64,000 bases of DNA from positions 1,116,001-1,180,000 of the forward strand of contig NZ_WIXO01000001.1 in assembly GCF_009709575.1 (NCBI RefSeq), given 5' to 3'. The position numbers and the translations under genes are program-made. This document shows, in pieces, positions 34,052 to 43,134 of the stretch. The stretch's first letter is position 1. Each line of letters starts with the position of its first letter. This stretch comes from Streptomyces taklimakanensis. Its GTDB lineage: Bacteria > Actinomycetota > Actinomycetes > Streptomycetales > Streptomycetaceae. Under the pieces are notes generated by a model. It ran no database searches. It was not told the DNA's origin and saw nothing but the letters and a program-made list of their open reading frames with translations.

Positions 34052-34387
34052 TCAGACGTTGAAGCCGAGGGCGCGGAGCTGCTCGCGGCCCTCGTCGGTG
34101 ATCTTGTCCGGACCCCACGGCGGCATCCAGACCCAGTTGATCCTCAGCTCGTTGACGAGGCCCTCGGTCGCCGACTTGGCCTGGTCCTCGATGACGTCGG
34201 TCAGCGGGCAGGCCGCGGAGGTCAGCGTCATGTCCAGGGTCGCGACGTTCGAGTCGTCGATGTGGATGCCGTAGACCAGGCCCAGGTTGACGACGTCGAT
34301 GCCCAGCTCGGGGTCCACCACGTCGTACAGCGCCTCGCGGACCTCCTCCTCGCTCGCCGGCTTCGTCGTGGTCTCGGTCTCGCTCAT
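34052..34387 (-). CDS. sufT: SufT-like metal-sulfur cluster assembly factor (DUF59)
   Basis: A 111-aa protein of the MIP18/PaaD-like (DUF59) family that helps mature Fe-S proteins. The family core is EALYDVVDPELGIDVVNLGLVYGI, and the conserved Cys sits in LTSAACPLTDVIEDQ. The gene overlaps sufU by 4 bp (ATGA) and is the last gene of the suf transcript, followed by a long hairpin. Confidence 0.92.
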   Translation of the reverse strand: MSETETTTKPASEEEVREALYDVVDPELGIDVVNLGLVYGIHIDDSNVATLDMTLTSAACPLTDVIEDQAKSATEGLVNELRINWVWMPPWGPDKITDEGREQLRALGFNV

Positions 34388-34851
34388 GCGGTCTTCTCCT
34401 CAACGGCGCCGCCGCCCAGGGCCTGGGCGGTGGCGTCCTTCCATGCCATCCAGCTCAGCAGAGCGCACTTGACGCGTGCCGGGTACTTCGAGACGCCCGC
34501 GAACGCGACCGCGTCCTCCAGGATCTCCTCCATGGCGTCGTCCGGCTCGATCCGGCCCCTGGACTGCATCAGCTCCAGGAAGGTCTCCTGGACGCGGCGC
34601 GCCTCGTCCAGGTCCTTGCCCACCAGCAGCTCGTTCAGCATCGAGGCGCTGGCCTGGCTGATGGAACAGCCCTGCCCCTCGTAGCTGACGTCCGCGATGG
34701 TCGAGCCGTCGAGCCTCACCCGCAGCGTGACCTCGTCGCCGCACGTCGGGTTGACGTGGTGCACCTCGGCGTCACCGTCGCGGAGCCCCCGCCCGTGCGG
34801 GTTCTTGTAGTGGTCCAGGATCACGTCCTGGTACATGGAGTCAAGCTTCAC
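34384..34851 (-). CDS. sufU: SufU zinc-dependent sulfur transfer protein
   Basis: A 155-aa IscU-like protein. The ligands are visible: Cys37 and Asp39 in NPTCGDEV, Cys62 in EGQGCSISQASASM and Cys129 in RVKCALLSW. As in other SufU proteins the zinc site accepts persulfide from SufS rather than acting as a scaffold. The GTG at 34851 has AAGGTG 4 nt upstream; ATG 34836 would be shorter. It lies directly downstream of sufS. Confidence 0.94.
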   Translation of the reverse strand: MKLDSMYQDVILDHYKNPHGRGLRDGDAEVHHVNPTCGDEVTLRVRLDGSTIADVSYEGQGCSISQASASMLNELLVGKDLDEARRVQETFLELMQSRGRIEPDDAMEEILEDAVAFAGVSKYPARVKCALLSWMAWKDATAQALGGGAVEEKTA

Positions 34852-34897
34852 GAGTCACCTTCAGCCACTGCGGTCGTCCGTCATGGGTCACGGAACA

Positions 34898-36154
34898 TCA
34901 ACCGAAGAAGTTCCGCACGTGCTCCAGCCCCTCCACCAGGGCGTCGACCTCGGCGGGAGTGGAGTACAGATAGAACGACGCACGCGTGGTCGCGGGAATT
35001 CCGTACCGCAGGCAGACGGGCCGGGCGCAGTGGTGGCCGACCCGGACCGCGATGCCCTGCTCGTCGAGCACCTGGCCCACGTCGTGGGGGTGGATGTCGC
35101 CGAGCGTGAAGGAGATCGCGGCGCCGCGGTCCTCGGCGGTGGCCGGTCCGATGATCCGCAGGTCCGGCACCTCCCGGAGCCTGCGCACGGCGTACTCGGT
35201 GATCGCGTGCTCGTGGGCCGCGACGCGGTCCATGCCGATCGCCGAGAGGTAGTCCACGGCGGCGCCCAGCCCGACGGCCTGGGCGATCGGCGGGGTGCCG
35301 GCCTCGAACTTGTGCGGCGCGGGGGCGTAGGTGGAGGAGTTCATCGAGACGGTCTCGATCATCTCGCCGCCGCCGAGGAACGGCGGCAGGTCCTCCAGCA
35401 GCTCCTGCCGTCCCCACAGCACGCCGATACCGGTCGGTCCGCACATCTTGTGGCCGGTGAAGGCCACGAAGTCGGCCTGGAGGGCCTGCACGTCCAGCGG
35501 TGCGTGGGGGGCGGCCTGGGACGCGTCGACGACCACGAGCGCGCCGACCTCCTGGGCGCGGCGGACGATCGCCTCGACCGGGTTGACCGTGCCCAGGATG
35601 TTGGAGACCAACACGAACGAGACGACCTTGGTCCGCTCGGTGATGACCTCCTCGATGGTCGACAGGTCCAGGCGCCCGTCGTCGGTGAGGCCGAACCACT
35701 TCAGCTTCGCGCCCGTGCGCTGCGACAGCAGCTGCCACGGGACGATGTTGGAGTGGTGCTCCATCTCCGTGATGACGATCTCGGTCCGGTCGTCGACGCG
35801 GTACGGCTCGTCCGCCCAGCCGAGCATGTTCGCCACGAGGTTGAGCGACTCCGAGGCGTTCTTGGTGAAGATCACCTCGTCGCGGCTCGGCGCGTTGACG
35901 AACGCGGCGACCTTGTCGCGCGCGCCCTCGTACAGCGCCGTGGCCTCCTCGGCGAGCACGTGGACGCCGCGGTGGACGTTGGCGTTGTGCCGCTCGTAGT
36001 AGTCGTTCAGCGCGTCGAGCACCTGGCGCGGCTTCTGGGAGGTCGCCGCGTTGTCCAGGTACACGACCTTCTTCCCGTCGTGGACCGTGCGGTCCAGGAC
36101 GGGGAAGTCCTTGCGGATCGCCTCTGTGTCGAGGAGGCCCGGCAACTGTGTCAC
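34898..36154 (-). CDS. sufS: Cysteine desulfurase SufS
   Basis: A 418-aa PLP enzyme that takes sulfur from cysteine for Fe-S clusters. The PLP lysine is Lys236 in FTGHKMCGPTG and the catalytic Cys376 lies in RVGHHCARPVCLRYG, the short-loop arrangement of group II desulfurases that need SufU. ITEMEHHSNIVPWQ and VVDASQAAPH are further family marks. The start is GTG 36154 (MTQLPGLLDTEAIRKDFP matches family N-termini); the frame extends upstream without similarity. A 12-bp hairpin separates it from sufC. Confidence 0.95.
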   Translation of the reverse strand: MTQLPGLLDTEAIRKDFPVLDRTVHDGKKVVYLDNAATSQKPRQVLDALNDYYERHNANVHRGVHVLAEEATALYEGARDKVAAFVNAPSRDEVIFTKNASESLNLVANMLGWADEPYRVDDRTEIVITEMEHHSNIVPWQLLSQRTGAKLKWFGLTDDGRLDLSTIEEVITERTKVVSFVLVSNILGTVNPVEAIVRRAQEVGALVVVDASQAAPHAPLDVQALQADFVAFTGHKMCGPTGIGVLWGRQELLEDLPPFLGGGEMIETVSMNSSTYAPAPHKFEAGTPPIAQAVGLGAAVDYLSAIGMDRVAAHEHAITEYAVRRLREVPDLRIIGPATAEDRGAAISFTLGDIHPHDVGQVLDEQGIAVRVGHHCARPVCLRYGIPATTRASFYLYSTPAEVDALVEGLEHVRNFFG

Positions 36155-36244
36155 GCTCGTGTTTCTCCGTTCTCCCCCGAGCCCGTCGGCCGGGGGTAAC
36201 CCCATTGTGCGTCCGCGCGGCGAGGCCGTGGGGCGCGCCCGTGG

Positions 36245-36272
36245 CGCGCGGGGCCGCCACCGGCCCCGCGCG
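36245..36272 (-). terminator. Intra-operon hairpin between sufC and sufS
   Basis: CGCGCGGGGCCG (36245-36256), a 4-nt loop and its perfect complement at 36261-36272, 9 nt after the sufC stop. It may be a partial terminator or stabilise the sufBDC message. Confidence 0.6.
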
Positions 36273-36280
36273 GGACGGCC

Positions 36281-37051
36281 TCAGGCCGCCTGGCCCCCCT
36301 TCACGTAGGCCTCGTAGCCCTCCTCCTCCAGCTTGTCCGCGAGCTCCGGGCCGCCGGACTCGGCGATCCGGCCCGCGGCGAAGACGTGGACGTGGTCGGG
36401 CTTGATGTAACGGAGGATGCGCGTGTAGTGGGTGATCAGCAGGGTGCCGACCTCGCCGGACTCGCGGACCCGGTTGACGCCCTCGGAGACGATGCGCAGG
36501 GCGTCCACGTCCAGGCCGGAGTCGGTCTCGTCGAGGACCGCGACCTTCGGCTTGAGGAGCTCCAGCTGGAGGATCTCGTGGCGCTTCTTCTCACCGCCGG
36601 AGAAGCCCTCGTTGACGTTGCGCTCGGCGAAGGCGGGGTCGATGTTGAGGCGCTCCATGGCCTCCTTGACCTCCTTCACCCAGGTGCGCAGCTTGGGGGC
36701 CTCGCCGCGGATCGCGGTGGCGGCGGTCCGCAGGAAGTTGGAGACGGAGACGCCGGGCACCTCGACCGGGTACTGCATGGCGAGGAAGAGGCCGGCGCGG
36801 GCGCGCTCGTCCACCGACATCTCAAGGACGTCCTCGCCGTCCAGGGTGACGGTGCCGCCGGTGATCGTGTACTTCGGGTGCCCCGCCAGCGAGTAGGCGA
36901 GGGTGGACTTGCCGGAGCCGTTCGGGCCCATGATCGCGTGCGTCTCGCCCTGCTTCACGGTCAGGTCGACGCCGCGCAGGATCTCTCGGGGGTTGTTCGA
37001 CGAGTCCGTCTCGACGGAGACGTGCAGGTCGCGGATCTCAAGCGTTGCCAT
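36281..37051 (-). CDS. sufC: Fe-S cluster assembly ATPase SufC
   Basis: A 256-aa ABC-type ATPase of the SufBCD scaffold complex. Walker A is MGPNGSGKSTLAYSLAG, the signature NEGFSGGEKKRHEILQ (the SufC form) and Walker B KVAVLDETDSGLDVDAL. It is cytosolic, has no membrane partner and drives remodelling of SufB-SufD during cluster assembly. It follows the Rieske gene by 6 bp. Confidence 0.97.
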   Translation of the reverse strand: MATLEIRDLHVSVETDSSNNPREILRGVDLTVKQGETHAIMGPNGSGKSTLAYSLAGHPKYTITGGTVTLDGEDVLEMSVDERARAGLFLAMQYPVEVPGVSVSNFLRTAATAIRGEAPKLRTWVKEVKEAMERLNIDPAFAERNVNEGFSGGEKKRHEILQLELLKPKVAVLDETDSGLDVDALRIVSEGVNRVRESGEVGTLLITHYTRILRYIKPDHVHVFAAGRIAESGGPELADKLEEEGYEAYVKGGQAA

Positions 37052-37057
37052 GGGGCT

Positions 37058-37417
37058 TCAGGACTCCTGGGTGATGGAGACGAGCACGGCCGCGTCGGGG
37101 CCGTCTCCTTCGATCTTGACGGGGTATACGGGGACGGGGCGCACGGCCGGCGGGCCGGAGGGCTTGCCGGTGCGCAGGTCGAAGCTGGAGCCGTGCAGCC
37201 AGCACTCGATCTGGCAGTCCTCCACCTCTCCCTCGGAGAGGGAGACGTTCGCGTGCGAGCAGATGTCGTGGATCGCGAAGACCTCTCCCTCGGTGCGGAC
37301 CAGGGAGATCGGCGTGCCGTCGATCTCCACCCGCCTGGGGGCGTCCTCCTCCAGCTCGCCGAGCGCGGCGACACGGACGAAGCCCGAGGTGCCCGCTGTG
37401 CCTTCCGCGGTGCTCAT
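37058..37417 (-). CDS. Rieske-type ferredoxin in the suf operon
   Basis: A 119-aa soluble [2Fe-2S] Rieske protein. Ligands are Cys and His in ICSHANVSLS and in CQIECWLHGSSFDL. It resembles the ferredoxin subunit of non-heme iron oxygenases but is embedded in the suf operon, overlapping sufD by 4 bp. It probably supplies electrons for cluster assembly; this arrangement is common in actinobacteria, and the electron partner is not known. Confidence 0.93.
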   Translation of the reverse strand: MSTAEGTAGTSGFVRVAALGELEEDAPRRVEIDGTPISLVRTEGEVFAIHDICSHANVSLSEGEVEDCQIECWLHGSSFDLRTGKPSGPPAVRPVPVYPVKIEGDGPDAAVLVSITQES

Positions 37418-38595
37418 GCGACCGACGCCTCCAGCTCTTCCTCGATCTTGGCGATCAGACGCTCCTGGAGGTCGGGCAGGCCGATCTGCTGGACCAGTTC
37501 GGCGAAGAAGCCGCGCACCACCAGCCGGCGGGCGTCCTGCTCCGGGACGCCGCGCGCCATCAGGTAGAACAGCTGCTCGTCGTCGAAGCGGCCGGTGGCC
37601 GAGGCGTGGCCGGCCCCGACGATCTCACCGGTCTCGATCTCCAGGTTGGGCACCGAGTCCACCCGCGCGCCGTCGGTGAGGACGAGGTTGCGGTTGAGTT
37701 CGTAGGTGTCGGTGCCGGTGGCCGAGGCCCGGATCAGCACGTCGCCGATCCACACGGCGTGCGCCTCCTCGCCCTGGAGGGCGCCCTTGTAGACGACGTT
37801 GCTGCGGCAGTTCGGCACCTCGTGGTCGACCATGAGCCGGTGCTCCTGGTGCTGACCGTTGTCGGTGAAGTACAGGCCGTACAGCTCGGCCTCGCCGCCG
37901 GGGCCCGCGTAGTTGACGCGCGGGTGGAGGCGCACGACGTCACCGCCGAAGGTGACGACCACGGACTTGAAGGTCGCGTCCCGGCCCACCAGCGCGTTGT
38001 GCTGGGAGCAGTGGACGGCCGTGTCGTCCCAGTCCTGCACGGAGACGACCGTCAGCTTGGCGCCGTCGCCGAGCACGTACTCCACGTTGGCGGCGCGCAC
38101 CCCGCCGCCGGTGTGGTCGATGACGACGATCGCCTCGGCGAAGGCGCCGAGCTCGAAGACGGTGTGCCCGAAGGACACGCCGCCCTGGCCCTGGATGCCG
38201 ACGCGGATCGGCTCGGTGAGCGCGGTCTCCTTGGGCACGGTGACGACCGTGGCCTTCTCGAAGGCGCTGTAGGCCTGGGCGGCGACCCGGTCGACCGGCT
38301 TGCCGGCCCGGCCGAGGCGGGTGTCGTCGCGGCCGACGGTCTCCACCGTCACGCCCTCGGGCGCGGAGATGTCGACCTTGACGCCGCCCTCGGCGGTGGC
38401 GGTGCCGTCGTGCAGGCCTTTCAGCCGCTCCAGGGGAGTGAAGCGCCACTCCTCCTCGCGGCCGTGCGGAACCGGAAAGTCCGCCACGTCGTAGGACGGC
38501 GGCGCGCTCATCCTGGTGGCGACGGTGGACTCGGCCGCCACCGCGATCGATCCGGTGGTGTTGGCACCCGCCGGAATGTTCTGAGCCTCAGCCAT
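37414..38595 (-). CDS. sufD: Fe-S cluster assembly protein SufD
   Basis: A 393-aa beta-helical scaffold protein, partner of SufB and SufC. The N-terminal PHGREEEWRFTPLERL and the C-terminal region FDDEQLFYLMARGVPEQDARRLVVRGFFAEL are typical of the SufBD family. RLMVDHEVPNCRSNVVYKG contains the conserved His/Cys area. It is separated from sufB by about 200 bp that holds no gene. Confidence 0.95.
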   Translation of the reverse strand: MAEAQNIPAGANTTGSIAVAAESTVATRMSAPPSYDVADFPVPHGREEEWRFTPLERLKGLHDGTATAEGGVKVDISAPEGVTVETVGRDDTRLGRAGKPVDRVAAQAYSAFEKATVVTVPKETALTEPIRVGIQGQGGVSFGHTVFELGAFAEAIVVIDHTGGGVRAANVEYVLGDGAKLTVVSVQDWDDTAVHCSQHNALVGRDATFKSVVVTFGGDVVRLHPRVNYAGPGGEAELYGLYFTDNGQHQEHRLMVDHEVPNCRSNVVYKGALQGEEAHAVWIGDVLIRASATGTDTYELNRNLVLTDGARVDSVPNLEIETGEIVGAGHASATGRFDDEQLFYLMARGVPEQDARRLVVRGFFAELVQQIGLPDLQERLIAKIEEELEASVA

Positions 38596-38793
38596 GGCTG
38601 TCGTGTTGCTCGCTCTCTCGTCTCTTTGTGTTCGCTCGCCTCGGGGGGCGGACCCGCCGCCGGCGCTCCTCGACCCGCGCTCCGCTCGTGCCTCGCCGCG
38701 CGTGGTCCCGGCGCTTCCGACGGCGGCGCCCCCTTCGGTCCGCTCACGGTCACGGGGTGGCCGAATGGTCCGACCGGCCGGTCCGGGCGCCGG

Positions 38794-40215
38794 TCAGCCG
38801 ACCGCGCCCTCCATCTGCAGCTCGATCAGCCGGTTGAGCTCCAGCGCGTACTCCATCGGCAGTTCCTTGGCGATCGGCTCGACGAAACCGCGCACGATCA
38901 TCGCCATCGCCTCGTCCTCGGACAGACCGCGCTGCATCAGGTAGAAGAGCTGGTCGTCGCTGACCTTGGAGACCGTCGCCTCGTGGCCCATCGTCACGTC
39001 GTCCTCGCGGACGTCGACGTAGGGGTAGGTGTCGGAGCGCGAGACCGTGTCCACCAGCAGCGCGTCGCACAGGACGTTCGACTTGGAGTTCTCGGCGCCC
39101 TCGGCGATCTCGATCAGGCCGCGGTAGGAGGTGCGGCCACCGCCCCGGGCCACCGACTTGGAGACGATGTTGGAGGAGGTGTTGGGCGCCATGTGCACCA
39201 TCTTGGCGCCGGCGTCCTGGTGCTGGCCCTCACCCGCGAAGGCGACCGAGAGGGTCTCGCCCTTGGCGTGCTCGCCCATCAGGTAGACGGCCGGGTACTT
39301 CATGGTCACCTTGGAGCCGATGTTGCCGTCGACCCACTCCATCGTCGCGCCCTCGTAGGCCACGGCGCGCTTGGTGACCAGGTTGTACACGTTGTTCGAC
39401 CAGTTCTGGATGGTCGTGTAGCGGCAGCGGGCGCCCTTCTTGACGATGATCTCCACCACCGCGGAGTGCAGCGAGTCCGACTGGTAGATCGGCGCGGTGC
39501 AGCCCTCGACGTAGTGGACGTAGGCGTCCTCGTCGACGATGATCAGCGTCCGCTCGAACTGGCCCATGTTCTCGGTGTTGATCCGGAAGTAGGCCTGGAG
39601 CGGGATGTCCACGTGGACGCCCTTGGGCACGTAGATGAACGAGCCGCCGGACCACACCGCCGTGTTCAGCGCGGCGAACTTGTTGTCGCCGGCCGGGATG
39701 ACGGTGCCGAAGTACTCCTGGAACAGCTCCGGGTGCTCCCTGAGCGCGGTGTCGGTGTCCAGGAAGAGGACGCCCTGCTTCTCCAGGTCCTCGCGGATCT
39801 GGTGGTAGACCACCTCGGACTCGTACTGGGCGGCGACACCGGCGACCAGGCGCTGCTTCTCGGCCTCGGGGATGCCCAGCTTGTCGTAGGTGTTCTTGAT
39901 GTCCTCCGGCAGGTCCTCCCAGGACTGGGCCTGCTTCTCGGTGGACCGCACGAAGTACTTGATGTTGTCGAAGTCGATGCCGCTCAGGTCGGAACCCCAG
40001 TTCGGCATGGGCTTCTTCTCGAAGAGCTTCAGGCCCTTCATGCGGAGCTTCAGCATCCACTCCGGCTCGGACTTCTTCGCCGAGATGTCGCGGACGACCT
40101 CCTCGGAGAGGCCGCGCTTGGCCGAGGCGCCGGCGGCGTCCGGATCGGCCCAGCCGTACTCGTACTTGCCCAGGCCCTCCAGCTCAGGGTGGGCAGTCTC
40201 CGTGGGGAGAGTCAT
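38794..40215 (-). CDS. sufB: Fe-S cluster assembly protein SufB
   Basis: A 473-aa scaffold on which clusters are built. Clear family blocks are [71 protein letters not shown] and the C-terminal [20 protein letters not shown]. The start overlaps the sufR stop as ATGA, so repressor and scaffold are co-translated. Confidence 0.97.
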   Translation of the reverse strand: MTLPTETAHPELEGLGKYEYGWADPDAAGASAKRGLSEEVVRDISAKKSEPEWMLKLRMKGLKLFEKKPMPNWGSDLSGIDFDNIKYFVRSTEKQAQSWEDLPEDIKNTYDKLGIPEAEKQRLVAGVAAQYESEVVYHQIREDLEKQGVLFLDTDTALREHPELFQEYFGTVIPAGDNKFAALNTAVWSGGSFIYVPKGVHVDIPLQAYFRINTENMGQFERTLIIVDEDAYVHYVEGCTAPIYQSDSLHSAVVEIIVKKGARCRYTTIQNWSNNVYNLVTKRAVAYEGATMEWVDGNIGSKVTMKYPAVYLMGEHAKGETLSVAFAGEGQHQDAGAKMVHMAPNTSSNIVSKSVARGGGRTSYRGLIEIAEGAENSKSNVLCDALLVDTVSRSDTYPYVDVREDDVTMGHEATVSKVSDDQLFYLMQRGLSEDEAMAMIVRGFVEPIAKELPMEYALELNRLIELQMEGAVG

Positions 40216-41015
40216 GCGGGGTTCCTCCCGGCCGTGCTTGCAGATGCTGCGGTGGTCTTGGATGTCGTGGGCGCTGCCCCGGGGGGCGTGGCCACCTGGG
40301 GGATGAACGTCGTGCACACCCCGTCGCCGTGGGCGATGGTGGCCAGACGCTGAACATGGGTGCCGAGCAGGCGGGAGAAGACCTCGGTCTCCGCCTCGCA
40401 CAGCTGCGGGAACTGCTCGGCGGCGTGGGCCACCGGGCAGTGGTGCTGACAGAGCTGCTCTCCCCCGGGGCTCCGCCCGGGGACGTTCCCGGCGGGGGCG
40501 GGCGCGCTGCGCGCGGTGGCAGCGTACCCGTCCCGGGAGAGGGCCTCGGCCAGGACCCTGGCGCGGTCCTCGGGAGCGGCCCGCTCCAACTCGGCCCGGT
40601 ACCGCTCGGTCTGGGCGGCCACGCGGGCGCGCGCGAAGTCCGCGACCGCGGCCCGGCCCTTCTCGCCGCCGCCGGCCGCCTGCGCTATCCAGCGCATGGC
40701 GTCGACGGCGAGCTGGTCGTACGCCTGGTCGAAGGCGCCGCGCCCGCGGTCGGTGAGCGCGAAGGCCCGGGCGGGACGCCCCCTGCCGCGCGCGCCGTGG
40801 ACCCGCTTCTCACGGGCTTCGACGATCCCCTCGGCGACGAGCGCGTCGAGGTGGCGGCGGACGGCCGCCTGGGTGATCTCCAGCCGCCGGGCCAGTTCGG
40901 CGGCGGTGGAGGGGCCGTGGTCGAGGATGGAACGGGCGACCCTGTCGCGGGTGCCGTGGTGCTCGTCGGAGGTGGAGGGACCGGGGGCGCGGGTTTCGCC
41001 GCTGCGGGCCGTCAT
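40212..41015 (-). CDS. sufR: SufR-type Fe-S sensing transcriptional regulator
   Basis: A 267-aa repressor. The winged helix (about residues 25-95) reads [20 protein letters not shown] followed by [20 protein letters not shown], DeoR/ArsR-like. The C-terminal part has the cluster ligands: [10 protein letters not shown] and FPQLCEAE, with another Cys in GDGVCTTF. In cyanobacteria and mycobacteria SufR binds an Fe-S cluster and represses the suf operon when clusters are plentiful. It heads the operon and overlaps sufB by 4 bp. A matching palindrome lies 76-89 bp upstream. Confidence 0.93.
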   Translation of the reverse strand: MTARSGETRAPGPSTSDEHHGTRDRVARSILDHGPSTAAELARRLEITQAAVRRHLDALVAEGIVEAREKRVHGARGRGRPARAFALTDRGRGAFDQAYDQLAVDAMRWIAQAAGGGEKGRAAVADFARARVAAQTERYRAELERAAPEDRARVLAEALSRDGYAATARSAPAPAGNVPGRSPGGEQLCQHHCPVAHAAEQFPQLCEAETEVFSRLLGTHVQRLATIAHGDGVCTTFIPQVATPPGAAPTTSKTTAASASTAGRNPA

Positions 41016-41057
41016 CTGCGTCTCACGCCTCCTCGCTCCGTCCGGTTCCGCTCCGCT

Positions 41058-41080
41058 CCGCCGGGGCGTCGCCCCGGCGG
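41058..41080 (+). terminator. Hairpin with T-run in the sufR leader (rightward-reading)
   Basis: CCGCCGGGGC, loop GTC, GCCCCGGCGG: a perfect 10-bp stem followed on the + strand by ACCTTTTTC. Read rightward this is a classic intrinsic terminator antisense to sufR; read leftward it is a hairpin in the sufR 5' leader. Confidence 0.6.
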
Positions 41081-41090
41081 ACCTTTTTCA

Positions 41091-41104
41091 CAACGCCATT
41101 GTTG
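41091..41104. promoter_or_regulatory. Candidate SufR operator
   Basis: CAACGCCATTGTTG is CAAC-N6-GTTG, the inverted repeat reported for cyanobacterial SufR. Read leftward it overlaps a plausible -10 (AACAAT) 18 nt from TTGCCG at 41127-41122, an arrangement that fits repression of sufR-sufB. Confidence 0.65.
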
Positions 41105-41163
41105 CGTAATTCGAAGGGGGGCGGCAAGCCAGGCCCTGACCTGCCGAAATGGCATGCGTCACG

Positions 41164-41178
41164 TAAGGTGAGCCTTAC
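41164..41178. promoter_or_regulatory. Candidate iron box (DmdR/IdeR-like)
   Basis: TAAGGTGAGCCTTAC matches 14 of the first 15 positions of the Streptomyces iron-box consensus as I recall it (TWAGGTTAGSCTWACCTWA), and has the perfect arms TAAGG/CCTTA. It lies between sufR and the ABC genes. The last four positions do not match. Confidence 0.5.
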
Positions 41179-41309
41179 TCGGCGCTCCCCGGCGCTCCCC
41201 GACGCTCCCCCGCCGCTCGTCCGGCGCCCGCCCGGCACCGCCTCCCGTCGGAACACGGGTCACCGGGCGCGCCCCTCGGCCCGCCCGTGGCGACGGGCGC
41301 CCGGGCTCC

Positions 41310-41315
41310 TAGACT
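41310..41315 (+). promoter_or_regulatory. -10 element of a leaderless ABC promoter
   Basis: TAGACT, 7 nt before the ATG at 41323. No ribosome site is visible. Confidence 0.55.
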
Positions 41316-41322
41316 CGCACCC

Positions 41323-42249
41323 ATGCGAGACACGGCGGCCGTCGAGGTCGCGGGGCTGGTGAAGCGGTACGGGAACACGACCGCGGTGGACGGGCTGGAC
41401 CTCACCGTGGGGCGCGGCACCGTGACCGCCGTCCTCGGCCCCAACGGAGCCGGGAAGACCACCACCATCGAGACCTGCGAGGGCTACCGCCGCCCCGACG
41501 CGGGCACCGTCCGCGTGCTGGGCCTCGACCCGGTCGCGGACGCGGGGGACCTGCGGCCCCGGGTCGGCGTGATGCTCCAGAGCGGCGGCGTCTACCCCAC
41601 CGTCCGGGCCGCGGAGATGCTGCGCCACATGGCCGCGCTGCACGCCCATCCGTTGGACGTCGACGCGCTGCTGGAGCGGCTGGGGCTCACCGGCTGCGGC
41701 CGCACCCCCTACCGCCGGCTGTCGGGCGGCCAGCAACAGCGGCTGGCCCTGGCCATGGCCGTGGTCGGCCGGCCGGAGCTGGTCTTCCTGGACGAGCCGA
41801 CGGCCGGTCTGGATCCGCAGGCCCGCCGCGCCGGTTGGGACTTGGTGCGGGAGCTGCACGCGGACGGGGTGACGGTGGTGCTGACCACCCACCACATGGA
41901 CGAGGCCGAGACGCTCGCCGACGACGTGGCGATCGTCGACGAGGGCCGGGTGATCGCTCGGGGCAGCCCCGAGGAGCTGTGCCGGGGCGGCGCCGAGAAC
42001 ACCCTGAGCTTCACCGGCCGCCCCGGCCTGGACCTGGGCTCGCTGCTCAAGGCCCTGCCCCCGGGCACCTCGGCCGACGAGCCGGCCCCCGGCACGTACC
42101 GGCTGACCGGCACCGTCGATCCCCAACTGCTGGCCACGGTGACGTCCTGGTGCGCCCAGAACGGGGTGCTGCCGGACGGCATCGCGGTGGAGCGACACAC
42201 CCTGGAGGACGTCTTCCTGAACCTGACGGGCAAGGAGCTGCGGTCGTGA
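41323..42249 (+). CDS. ABC transporter ATP-binding protein
   Basis: A 308-aa ATPase of the ABC-2/drug-exporter (DrrA-like) class. Walker A is GPNGAGKTTT, the signature LSGGQQQRLALAMA, Walker B ELVFLDEPTAGLDPQ and the H-loop LTTHHMDE. A C-terminal extension of about 80 residues typical of DrrA-like proteins ends in ERHTLEDVFLNLTGKEL. The ATG at 41323 is preferred; the open frame upstream has no support. It overlaps the permease gene as GTGA. Confidence 0.94.
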   Translation: MRDTAAVEVAGLVKRYGNTTAVDGLDLTVGRGTVTAVLGPNGAGKTTTIETCEGYRRPDAGTVRVLGLDPVADAGDLRPRVGVMLQSGGVYPTVRAAEMLRHMAALHAHPLDVDALLERLGLTGCGRTPYRRLSGGQQQRLALAMAVVGRPELVFLDEPTAGLDPQARRAGWDLVRELHADGVTVVLTTHHMDEAETLADDVAIVDEGRVIARGSPEELCRGGAENTLSFTGRPGLDLGSLLKALPPGTSADEPAPGTYRLTGTVDPQLLATVTSWCAQNGVLPDGIAVERHTLEDVFLNLTGKELRS

Positions 42250-43061
42250 GCACCCCGAACACCGAGACGACGGGGAGCGCCGGGCACGGCGCGTACGCCC
42301 CCCGGCCGGGTGCCGCGCCGCTCCTGCGGATGATCGTCGCGCAGGCCGTCCTGGAGACGCGGCTGCTGCTGCGCCACGGCGAGCAACTGCTGCTGACCGT
42401 CGTCATCCCGACGCTGCTGCTGGTGCTGTTCAGCGCCGTGGAGATCGTGGACCTGACCCGGGGCGACGAGGGCGACGGCGAACGGGTGGACTTCCTGGCT
42501 CCGGGCGTGCTGGCGCTGGCGGTGCTCTCCACCGCCTTCACCGGTCAGGCCATCTCCACCGGGTTCGAGCGGCGCTACGGCGTCCTCAAGCGCCTGGGCG
42601 CCTCGCCGCTGCCCCGGTGGGGGCTGATGGCGGCCAAGACGTGCGCGGTGCTGGTCGTCGAGGTGCTCCAGGTGGCGCTGCTGACCTCGGTCGCGCTGGC
42701 CCTGGGCTGGTCGCCGCACGGGAGCCCGCTCGCCGTGGCGCTGCTGCTGCTCGCCGGAACGGCGGCGTTCTCCGGGCTCGGACTGCTGATGGCCGGGACG
42801 CTGCGGGCCGAGGCGACACTGGCCGCGGCCAACCTCGTCTTCGTCCTGCTGCTGGTGGGCGGCGGGGTCGTGGTGCCGCTGGAGAGGTTCCCCGCCGCGG
42901 TGCGCGGAGCGCTGGAACTGCTGCCGATCTCCGCGCTCTCGGACGGGCTGCGGGAGGTGCTGCGCGACGGCGCCGGAACGCCGTGGGGGAACCTGGCGGT
43001 CCTGGCGGTGTGGGCGGTGCTCGGTCTGGCCGCGGCGGCCCGCTTCTTCCGCTGGGAGTGA
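42246..43061 (+). CDS. ABC-2 type transporter permease
   Basis: A 271-aa permease with six membrane segments; ABC-2 family features include ERRYGVLKRLGASPLPRW after the second helix and LLPISALSDGLREVLRDG near the end. Starts at GTG overlapping the ATPase stop. The pair exports an unknown compound, perhaps a lipid or drug. In Streptomyces this pair commonly precedes ctaA, as here. Confidence 0.94.
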   Translation: MSTPNTETTGSAGHGAYAPRPGAAPLLRMIVAQAVLETRLLLRHGEQLLLTVVIPTLLLVLFSAVEIVDLTRGDEGDGERVDFLAPGVLALAVLSTAFTGQAISTGFERRYGVLKRLGASPLPRWGLMAAKTCAVLVVEVLQVALLTSVALALGWSPHGSPLAVALLLLAGTAAFSGLGLLMAGTLRAEATLAAANLVFVLLLVGGGVVVPLERFPAAVRGALELLPISALSDGLREVLRDGAGTPWGNLAVLAVWAVLGLAAAARFFRWE

Positions 43062-43122
43062 GCGACGGGCGCGGGGCCGCGCGCCGGTCGCCCCCTCGTG
43101 AAAGCCTGCACAAGCCCCCGCC

Positions 43123-43128
43123 TACCAT
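43123..43128 (+). promoter_or_regulatory. -10 element of a leaderless ctaA promoter
   Basis: TACCAT lies 6 nt before the GTG at 43135; no ribosome site is seen. Confidence 0.45.
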
Positions 43129-43134
43129 GGCTGC

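Noticed and set aside
38596..38793. Possible small gene between sufB and sufD
   Set aside because: No frame with a ribosome site or sensible protein; only GC-rich repeats seen.
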